Made by a program: the position numbers and the translations under genes. 15,000 nucleotides of DNA from Monoplex corrugatus. Its lineage: Eukaryota > Mollusca > Gastropoda > Littorinimorpha > Ranellidae. Of this stretch, positions 8,466 to 15,000 are shown piece after piece. Where the stretch lies: the NCBI GenBank assembly GCA_030674185.1, contig JAPXFY010000262.1, positions 1-15,000 of the forward strand, read 5' to 3'. The notes beneath the pieces are model-generated. The model did no database searches, was not told where the DNA came from, and saw only the letters and a program-made list of their open reading frames with translations. Position 1 is the stretch's first letter, and the number at the start of each line of letters is the position of its first letter.

Positions 8466-9235
8466 TAAGGTAATAAAAAAAAATACCAATGGATATTTAT
8501 ACATCACACAATCCAGAAAACTGTTCTAAGTGCCTTACAAAAGAAACGTTAAAATACAAAGTAGATGTATACAATACACAAAACATTCTACATCACACAT
8601 TAAGTCAATATTACTCTCACACAATCCTAGATGCACGTATCAAATTATACATACCGGTATATATAGACACACATACATCAATGCCAGCAATCAATATTCA
8701 AACGAACAACAACAACAACAAAAGATAGAGAAAAACGCACACACATACATACTTGCATACATATTTTATGTTCTCATATACATATCTACATTCACACTTA
8801 CGTAGTCAATACATACCACATTTGTGTAGGAGCGCGTACCGTTTAGATGGACATGTTATAACCACAGATCTATTGCTGAGGAAAGAGACGGGTCCTAAGG
8901 CCAGATTTAATAGAGATGAAGGCTTCAGAGTGTCGGTGGTTATCAGGGTGTCTGTTCCATGTAGTTGGGGTTTTATAAGAAAAAGATCTGCATGCATTAG
9001 TGTTTCTTCTGACGTCAGGTATCCTGAGAAGTTAAACATCAGAGGGAAAGCGGAGCTGGCGAGACGTATATAGATGTGGAGGAGTTCGAAAAGATACTCT
9101 GGTCCAGAGCCACAACTGGCAGAAAATGTCGGAGTGGATAATTTGTAGTCTGTTTGGTTAGAAATAAGCTACCAGAGGAGAGAGTGAAGAAGAGGAGAAA
9201 CGTGATCAAACTTATAAGCCCTGTAAAAGAGTATG
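8466..9235 (-). mobile_element. Possible minus-strand retroelement remnant with short tail
   Basis: Read on the minus strand, the end near 8466-8545 reads GTAAGGCACTTAGAACAG, a spacer, then GATGTATAAATATCCATTGG and a T-rich run. This resembles the CGCTTAGA...GCGCTATATAAATATCCATTATT tails carried by many invertebrate LINE/SINE families. Upstream on that strand are a (TTG)n block (8703-8722 on +) and about 400 bases (8820-9235) with a different, GC-richer composition but no recognisable domain. Assignment as one element and its 5' boundary are guesses. Confidence 0.3.
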
Positions 9236-9535
9236 GCGGCATTCTAATTGGTTTAGATATGGACCGAAAATTAGTAATGCTCTGCTTTTTTTTTTTTCAA
9301 GCCTCGTTGCAAATCGTTTTCTAATCTGCGTTTTTACATACTTTATGCTACTGGAGGATCTGGACCCAGTTCTGTTCAGCTGGCCTTGTACGTAGGCAAA
9401 CACTTCAGCCATGTTCAAAACCTTCCCATTAACAAAGTGCTGTGCCTGTGTCTTCTCCCCCGATTCCATCTCGTTAAAGTTGTGGTATACATTAGACCAA
9501 AATGGGTTAAAAGCATTACCAAATGGCAGAGAAAC
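9212..9535 (-). CDS. Unrecognised protein-like reading frame, possible exon or relic
   Basis: The minus strand is open for 107 codons from just after a TAG at 9536-9538 to a stop at 9212-9214. The internal ATG at 9467-9469 gives 85 residues, but good protein-like sequence extends upstream of it (PFGNAFNPFWSNVYHNFNE), so the ATG is probably not the true start. The TAG is preceded by CTA, giving a CCTATAG that could be a splice acceptor, though without a strong pyrimidine tract. The middle (QAQHFVNGKVLNMAEVF and IKYVKTQIRKRF) has a balanced, natural composition. It then runs into an A12 tract and loses character. There is no clear donor site. It could be a host exon, a transposon relic or chance; I do not recognise it. 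Confidence 0.25.
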   Translation of the reverse strand, partial: VSLPFGNAFNPFWSNVYHNFNEMESGEKTQAQHFVNGKVLNMAEVFAYVQGQLNRTGSRSSSSIKYVKTQIRKRFATRLEKKKSRALLIFGPYLNQLECRHTLLQGL

Positions 9536-10060
9536 CTATAGGCTTACCGACCATTATTTCGAGTCATGTGATCCATGTCATGTCTGATAAAAGTTATTCA
9601 TTCACCAATTGCCAGAGTCTTTACAAACTCATTCTTTTTTTTTACCCTTATCTCTCTCTCTCTCTCTCCATCTATCTATCTAAAACATCTATCGATCTAT
9701 GTTATCATCACCATCGTTATCATCATCACAGCATTGTAAAATCTTCCCAGTTTCTGTGGCCATTGAAATGGGATAGAAACTCGAATAGGAAAAAACATGT
9801 TTCACTCATAGACACAGGCAAGCGCCCGCTTCAACTGATCTAGTTTATCATTTCAACAAAAAGAAAAATGAGAGAGAAAAGACGGGAAGAGAAGAGCACA
9901 AAGTGTCGATCTATATGCACACTCCAGTGAAACCCTAATCCACACAATTAAGACTTTTGTTTGCAGAGAGAAAGGCGAAAGGACCGGGCAACACTTGAAA
10001 TAGCAAGTCATTAATTTGGAGACATGTCGATATGGTAACGAGTATTCGATAATAACGATC
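9536..10060. other. Non-coding stretch with short (TC)n and (TATC)n repeats
   Basis: Short CT and CTAT/ATCA-type repeats occur at about 9651-9730. Otherwise no gene or RNA is visible before the long TG tract. Confidence 0.45.
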
Positions 10061-10061
<1 letters not shown>

Positions 10062-10152
<91 letters not shown>

Positions 10153-10183
10153 GTGTTTGTGTGTGTGTGTTTGTGTGTGTTTG

Positions 10184-10214
<31 letters not shown>

Positions 10215-10758
10215 TTGTGTGTGTGTGAGTCTATGGGTGCGTGTGAGGTGCATGCGAGTGTGTGTGTGTGAGTGTGTGTGTGCGAGCGAGTGTGTGCATG
10301 CGAGTATGTTTGTGTATGTGACTGTGTGTGTGCGTGCGAGTGTGTGCATGCGAGTGTGTGTTTGTGGTGTGTATGTGTGTGTGTTTGTGTGTTTGTGTGT
10401 GTGTGTTTGTGTGTGTATTTGTGCGTGTGTGTGTTTGTGTGTGTGTATGTGTGTGTGTGTTTGTGTGTGTGTGTGTTTTGTGTGTGTGTGTGTATTTGTG
10501 TGTGTGTTTGTGTGTGTGTATGTATGTGTTTGTGTGTGTTGTGTATGTGTGTGTGTTGGTTTTTGTGTGTGTGTGTGTTTTGTGTGTGTGTATGTGTGTT
10601 TTATGTGTGTGTGTATGTCTGTGTGTGTGTGTGAGTGTGTGTATATGTGTGTGTGTGTATGTGTGTGTGTGTGTGTGAGTGTGTCTGTGTGTGTGTGTGT
10701 GTGTGTGTGCGTGTGTATGTGTGTGTGTGTGTGTGTATGTGTGTGTGTGTGTGTGTTT
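10062..10758 (+). repeat. Very long TG-rich microsatellite (~700 bp)
   Basis: An almost pure (GT)n run of about 85 bases (10062-10147) is followed by some 600 bases of imperfect TG with TTTGTG, GTATGT, GTGCGAG and GTGAGTG interruptions. Long Cys/Val-only translations come from the repeat and are not genes. Confidence 0.97.
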
Positions 10759-10789
10759 AGGGACTAGACGATCAGTTTTGATTTTCTGG

Positions 10790-10890
10790 TCAAATTGGGA
10801 AGAAAAGTGGAGGCCTCAATGGGAATCGATCCATGGAACTTCGAGTTTAGTTATTGGCAGGTGAATGTCCGAACCATCCTGTTACTCTTT
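10790..10890 (-). repeat. Possible tRNA-like SINE head (minus strand)
   Basis: On the minus strand TAACAGGATGGTTCGGAC (10884 down to about 10867) resembles a D arm / A box. CACCTGCC follows, and GGATCGATTCC (10832 to 10822) is close to the B-box consensus. The 52-base A-to-B spacing is tRNA-like. Stem pairing is weak, so this is a relic and not a tRNA gene. Confidence 0.35.
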
Positions 10891-10938
10891 GGCAGAATAT
10901 TAGTTATGTACAGTTCCAGATTCTGTATTAGGAAAGCT

Positions 10939-10948
10939 ATAGTGATAA
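10939..10948 (+). repeat. 10-bp direct repeat, left copy (ATAGTGATAA)
   Basis: It is identical to 11393-11402 and brackets the RTE-like fragment as a likely target-site duplication. Some of the right copy could instead belong to the element's own TGA-rich tail. Confidence 0.6.
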
Positions 10949-11392
10949 GAGAGTTCTTGAATGTTTTATAGAACCAATACTGTTGTATGGATGCGAGGCG
11001 TGGACAGTCAACAAGCAAAGCCAGAACAAGATTGAGGCAGCCGAGATGTGGTTTCTAAGAGGAATGTTGAGGGTTCCATGCACAGCAAAGAAAACAAACG
11101 AGACAGTCTTGATGGAGGCAGACACAAGTAGATCACTCATAAGGAAGATTAGGAAAAGACAGGCAACATTTGTAGGCCATTTTATGAGGAAGGGGGATTT
11201 GGAGCATCTGGTCACAACGGGAAAGCTAGAGGGAAAGAGAGCACCGGGTAGACCCAGGGAGAAAATGCTGGACGGACTTGCAGAGTGGCTGGGGACGAGG
11301 AGAGTGGGGGAGATGCTAGGGACAACGAGAGATAGAGGCAGATGGAAGTTCATGATCGGCAACGCCATGCGGCAGGGCACCTGATGATGATG
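10949..11392 (+). mobile_element. 5'-truncated RTE-like non-LTR retrotransposon fragment
   Basis: About 444 bp of 3' end sequence encodes the C-terminus of an RTE-type polyprotein and ends in (TGA)n-type repeats right after the stop codon. Short tandem tails of this kind are typical of RTE clades. A 10-bp direct repeat flanks it. This is a dead-on-arrival copy with no RT catalytic core. Confidence 0.7.
10950..11384 (+). pseudogene. C-terminal remnant of endonuclease-reverse transcriptase (RTE-like)
   Basis: About 144 codons remain open. It starts with CFIEPILLYGCEAWT, the conserved block just downstream of the RT domain in RTE-like proteins. Next comes a basic segment (SLIRKIRKRQATFVGHFMR), then the typical APGRPREKMLDGLAEWLG motif, and it ends NAMRQGT-stop. 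The catalytic RT motifs and the endonuclease are absent because the copy is 5'-truncated, so it cannot act on its own. The frame is intact within the fragment, suggesting modest age. Immediately after the stop begins TGATGATGATGA, the element's tail. No host gene context is evident. Confidence 0.7.
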
Positions 11393-11402
11393 ATAGTGAT
11401 AA
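11393..11402 (+). repeat. 10-bp direct repeat, right copy (ATAGTGATAA)
   Basis: It matches 10939-10948 exactly and defines the 3' edge of the RTE-like fragment. Confidence 0.55.
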
Positions 11403-11559
11403 TGCAAATGGGGACTACAAGCATGATGCTATCGAGTTTTATTATGGGCTGAGACTGCTCAATAAGTCTGTCCTGTACGTATACTGTCATGACGTAGACT
11501 AGTGTCAGTAAAGCACAGGAGATACAGACACCTGCGGTGTTGGTGTGAGATTTGAACTA

Positions 11560-11715
11560 CACCCTCAATAAAGCATCCATGAAATGGATGAGACTGGACT
11601 GTGTGATTCTTAGCTTTCCCCAGTGACTCACAGCACGCTCAGTTCTGAGTAGGAACCGGTTAGGGTCGAAAATACCTTAATTATTTTGATGGGGATTCGA
11701 ACTTACAACTTTCCA
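11560..11715 (-). repeat. Possible SINE-like repeat, 5' part lost (minus strand)
   Basis: The minus strand reads AAGTTCGAATCCCC (about 11702 to 11689), a good B box. A unique-looking body follows towards 11560 (GACCCTAACCGGTTCCTACT and GCTGTGAGTCACTGGG). No A box is visible, because sequence upstream on that strand is microsatellite. The rest of 11403-11560 shows nothing identifiable, apart from a + strand AATAAA near 11567. Confidence 0.3.
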
Positions 11716-11737
11716 GTGGAGATGTTTGCGTGTGTGT

Positions 11738-11750
11738 GTTCGTGTTCGTA

Positions 11751-11793
<43 letters not shown>

Positions 11794-11826
11794 GTGTGTG
11801 TATGTGTGTGTGTGTGTGTGTGTGTA
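11738..11826 (+). repeat. (GTGTTC)n hexamer array plus (GT)n
   Basis: About nine hexamers of GTGTTC, with one GTATTC variant, run to 11792 and change into GT dinucleotides to about 11826. Confidence 0.95.
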
Positions 11827-11871
11827 TGGTGGTGGTCTTTGACTTAATGTCTATTCACTAAAGTGATTTTA

Positions 11872-11972
11872 AATGTGTGTGTGTGTGTGTGTATGTGTGT
11901 GTGTGTGTGTGTATGTGTGTGTGCGTGTATGTTATGTGTGTGTGCGTGTGTGTGTGTGTGAGAGAGAGAGAC

Positions 11973-12007
<35 letters not shown>

Positions 12008-12131
12008 GAGAGCGAGAGAGAGAGAGGGAGAGAGAGAGAGAGAGGGAGAGAGAAAGAGAGAGCGAGAGAGAGAGAGAGAGGGGGAGAGAGAAAGAGAGAG
12101 CAAGAGAGAGAGAGAGAGGGAGAGAGAGAGG
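11872..12131 (+). repeat. Compound (GT)n-(GA)n-(GACA)n microsatellite
   Basis: TG repeats (11872-11960) switch to GA repeats with a GACA block (about 11985-12007). The GA part shows a higher-order pattern: AGCGAGAG/AGCAAGAG markers recur at 12011, 12061 and 12099. It abuts the 3' tail of the minus-strand retrotransposon. Confidence 0.95.
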
Positions 12132-12442
12132 GAAACTGAAACTGAAACTGAAACTGTTTATTGTCATTACCCGAAAAGGTCTTTTGACAAGGGGGATAAC
12201 AATTTTCCAGTAGTGCGACACATAATCCACTCTTTGTATGTGCGCAAATTCTTCACGCATAATCAAAAAAAATATCGAACATCCATTCCTTGAACAGTCG
12301 AACATATTCAAATCATATATAATGAACAATCATCCATTTTACCACTACTACATAATGCAAAGAAAACAAAAAAAATATCAGAACAGTGTTCCCACATTCA
12401 GGCCAATAATTTGTCTAGGTTTAGACAAACCAAAATCTTTTT

Positions 12443-12532
12443 CACACACCCACACCCCCCCACACACACACACGCATCCATATACACTCACACGCGGGCG
12501 CGCGCTCGTGCGCACGCACACACACATCAAAA
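12443..12532 (+). repeat. (CA)n / CG-rich alternating purine-pyrimidine tract
   Basis: CA-rich sequence is interrupted by C7 (about 12456) and by GCGGGCGCGCGCTCGTGCGC. It lies in the 3' UTR of the minus-strand retrotransposon. Alternating CG/CA can adopt Z-DNA. Confidence 0.85.
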
Positions 12533-12640
12533 CTGTAATATGATAAAACATCTGGGCTAGACCACCCAAACCTTACATTTAGTGATAATAATATAATCTT
12601 CACATAACTGCCCCAAAATACTCTGTTAACAAGGGACATC

Positions 12641-12648
<8 letters not shown>

Positions 12649-12675
<27 letters not shown>
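12649..12675 (+). repeat. T27 homopolymer (A27 on the minus strand)
   Basis: This is a pure 27-base T run. On the minus strand it lies 254 bases after the RT stop codon, where a poly(A) tail could be. No clear target duplication can be tested because the 5' end of the element lies outside the window. Confidence 0.9.
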
Positions 12676-12680
<5 letters not shown>

Positions 12681-12928
12681 GTATAGTAGACCCTTAAGTG
12701 TCTATATACCCTTTCAATATCCACTTCTAACATATTCTACAAATATACCATTATTTTCATATTATTAGCTACTCTTAAATTATCGTCAAACAAAGCAAAA
12801 TAAAGCAAATGAAAACAGCTCTTTACAAAACAGAGTCTATAATAAAGCGGCTTCTTTTGGAGTTAACGTGATATAGCCCACATCAGTCAAAAGAGATTAA
12901 ATTAATCCCAGTATGATATTGTCTAGCA

Positions 12929-15000
12929 CTATTGTCGGGCTTGTAAGTGTTTATGTCTTATTTTTTGTGCTTCCGCAATGTATAGTGCCACTGATTTGAT
13001 TATGACTTCGTCATCAGACGACAAAATAGATACAACATCTTGTCTTTTGGCCATGTCGGATTCAAAAACTTTGCATTTTCCTCGTATTGTATCAAAAATT
13101 TGGCATTGGAATAAAAAGTGTTTTTCATTATCGACATTGTTTCCACATAAGGAGCAAGGATATATGTGGACGTCCCAGGTTGAAACCAATTTTTATTTGC
13201 ATTGAAACCAAGTGTTCTTAATCTAAATCTTGCGTAATTAGTTCTTTGCCATTTATCCGTAACAACACTGAGATATTTTTCGGTTTGAAAAACATCTTTA
13301 AATGAGAAGAACCAACTATATTTTTCTTTGTTTTCCATATCTGAGTGCCAATTTTGTTTAAACGAACAAATAAGCCTGTCTTTAAATTCATTAATAAACT
13401 GACACTCATTTCCTACTCCCTGGGACAACCACACGATTCCAAACCCAAGTTCTGATAAAGCCTTTTTTACCTGATAGGCCCAGTTCTGTTTTCCTATTTC
13501 CATTTGAGTAACCATCATTTCATATGCCTGTTTACATAACCGAGATTGTGGAAGCCTTAACAATTTCAACCAGTATTTAATACTCTTCACAAAGGTTCTA
13601 ATGTATAAAGGATATCTTCCAGTTTCTCCATATAAAACAGTATTAGAAGAGTGAATTGGTACAGCCAAAAAACGTTTTATAGCATATGTATGCACTTTTT
13701 CCATATGTGGATTTACAGTAAGACCCCATACTTCAGCTGCATATGTAAGTAAAGGTTCTATCCGTGTATCAAACATTTTCCAATATAAATTACAATCAAT
13801 AGAATTGAGCTTCCGTAAGGATTTTAGAATTTCAATAACACCCTTTTTCCCTTTATTACAAGATTCTTCCCATGCATAATTTAAACTTAATTTTGTCGAA
13901 AATATCATTCCTAAGTATTTATAAGAATTAACAACTTTAACCTCGTTAATTCCATAGAACCATTTTTCGTGTTTTGATAAATGTCCACCCTTCCTGAAAA
14001 TCATAATATTAGCTTTATCCATGTTAACTGTTAAAGCTAGTCGATCCGATTCTTCCTTTAAAACATTTAACTGGTTTTGTAAGCCTTTGACTGTACCAGA
14101 GAGAAGAATAACATCGTCTGCAAACAGCAATAGAAATATCTCAATAACCCCAGGGATAATTTGAATGCCATGCCTGCCTTTTCTTGACAGTTCCACTGCT
14201 AATTCATTAATGAAAAATGAAAACAATTGAGGACTCAATTGACACCCCTGTTTCACTCCTTTAGGGCATTCAAAATAATCTGAATATACACACTTCTCAC
14301 GCACGCATGCAAACACTGAGTTATAAACTCCTCTTATAATTTTCCATTCACACCACTTTTACGTAATATATTCCAAAGATTATTACGATTCACAGAATCG
14401 AATGCCTTCCTAAAATCCACAAATGCAACATAAAGTTTCTTATTCAAAAGTAAATGCTTCTGCACAAGGGAGTAAAGTGTGAAAATATGATCAATTGTAC
14501 TGTATTTTGCTCTAAATCCAGCTTGTTCTTCAACTATTTTCTCTTCTTTTTCTGCCCACTTTGTTAATCTCTTATTCAAAATATATGTATAAACTTTACT
14601 CACTATATTTGTTAGAGTGACTCCTCTATAATTATCTGGATTATTCACATCTTCTTTTTTATGAATTGGGATTATTATGGACTTTGCCCATTCTGACGGA
14701 AAAATGCCATTATCAAAAAGCTTGTTACATAAATGGACAAGGAAATCAATTACATTAGCATTTGCATGTTTTAACATTTCGCTGATTATTTGATCTGGTC
14801 CTGCGCTCTTTCCTGCTTTCAAATGCCTGATACTCGCAGTCACTTCTTTAGTTATAGGCTCATTGAAAAGTGGCTCAAAATTATTTTCTTCCTCTACTAT
14901 ATTACTCTCTTGTGCAGTATTTCTCCCAATATCATTGAAAACACTGCAGAAATGATTGTACCATTTTCAATAGAGATTTCATTGTACACAAAGGCCTTTC
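12929..15000 (-). pseudogene. Frameshifted reverse transcriptase of non-LTR retrotransposon
   Basis: The frame is in four pieces. From 15000 it is open to a break near 14964-14967. The second piece continues to a stop at 14334 and holds SAGPDQI, IIIPIHK, NYRGVTL, EEQAGFR and motif A FVDFRKAFDSV. The third piece (from about 14330 to 13190) holds motif B GVKQGCQLSP, motif C FADD and YKYLGM, then a long connection domain. The fourth piece (13189-12929) carries the knuckle C-X2-C-X8-H-X4-C (PCSLCG...FQC) and the C-terminus. GTG or TTG 'starts' of these pieces are not real. Each junction is explained by one missing A in a short A run (+ strand T runs 14964-14967, 14340-14343, 13190-13194). All catalytic residues I can check are present, so the break is recent decay or a consensus error. 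As written it cannot make a full protein. Confidence 0.85.

Larger units (their letters stand above)
12132..15000 (-). mobile_element. Second non-LTR retrotransposon (minus strand, 5' end outside window)
   Basis: On the minus strand there is a broken RT-CCHC polyprotein (15000 to 12929), then a roughly 800-base 3' UTR. The UTR ends with a stem-loop (12190-12161), AATAAA (12162-12157) and four tandem CAGTTTC-type hexamers (12156-12132). Such tandem-repeat tails are common in non-LTR elements. The 3' UTR holds an internal (CA)n/CG-rich microsatellite (12443-12532) and a 27-base A run (12675-12649, T on +). That A run could be the true poly(A) end, in which case the element stops at 12649 and the rest is another repeat. 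There is no RLE motif after the knuckle, so an APE-type endonuclease is expected upstream, beyond the window. Clade undetermined. Confidence 0.75.

Noticed and set aside
8753..9073. 106-codon + strand frame and its minus-strand shadow
   Set aside because: No recognisable motif; it lies in the suspected repeat remnant.
10011..10864. Long Cys/Val or His/Thr reading frames on both strands
   Set aside because: They are translations of TG/CA microsatellite and have no protein features.
11844..12329. Ser/Leu- and Arg/Glu-rich frames
   Set aside because: They come from the GA/TC microsatellite.

Overview
The window looks like nuclear DNA of a eukaryote, most plausibly a marine invertebrate. It has long composite microsatellites, several non-LTR retrotransposons with different 3' tails, tRNA-like short repeats, and one credible spliced exon surrounded by non-coding DNA. 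There are no operons, bacterial promoters or CRISPR arrays. A mollusc or another lophotrochozoan is my best guess from the style of the repeats; no marker gene confirms this.

Left part (1-6100): a young, 5'-truncated non-LTR retrotransposon with a C-terminal restriction-like endonuclease (R2/NeSL/Hero type) lies at 344-3422 on the + strand. It is bounded by a perfect 64-bp duplication of its target site. Its 937-codon frame is unbroken and carries reverse transcriptase, a CCHC knuckle and a PD...E nuclease core. Its 3' region holds a tRNA-like segment with an A21 run and a foldable terminal segment. After a (GTCT)n(CT)n(CA)n microsatellite comes a probable last coding exon of a host gene (3938-4084, +), absent from simple long-ORF lists because it is short. 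It is followed by about 2 kb of probable 3' UTR with an AATAAA at 6074. If so, the retrotransposon sits in the last intron of that gene, in the sense direction.

Middle part (6100-10760): mostly non-coding DNA with tRNA-like or SINE-like segments, small diverged duplications, TG-rich microsatellites and a minus-strand repeat tail. One unrecognised protein-like reading frame lies at 9212-9535 (-). A very long TG tract occupies about 10062-10758.

Right part (10790-15000): there are minus-strand tRNA-like segments and a short RTE-like 3' fragment flanked by a 10-bp direct repeat (10939-11402). A TG/GA microsatellite block leads directly into the 3' tail of a second, larger non-LTR element on the minus strand (12132 to beyond 15000). 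This second element encodes reverse transcriptase and a CCHC knuckle, broken by three single-base frameshifts, each in a short A run.

The genes do not form a pathway. The window is a host-gene 3' end embedded in retrotransposon and microsatellite DNA. The most interesting items are the 64-bp target duplication that supplies the start codon of an intact nuclease-reverse transcriptase frame, the tRNA-like and structured 3' region of that element, and the unlisted host exon.
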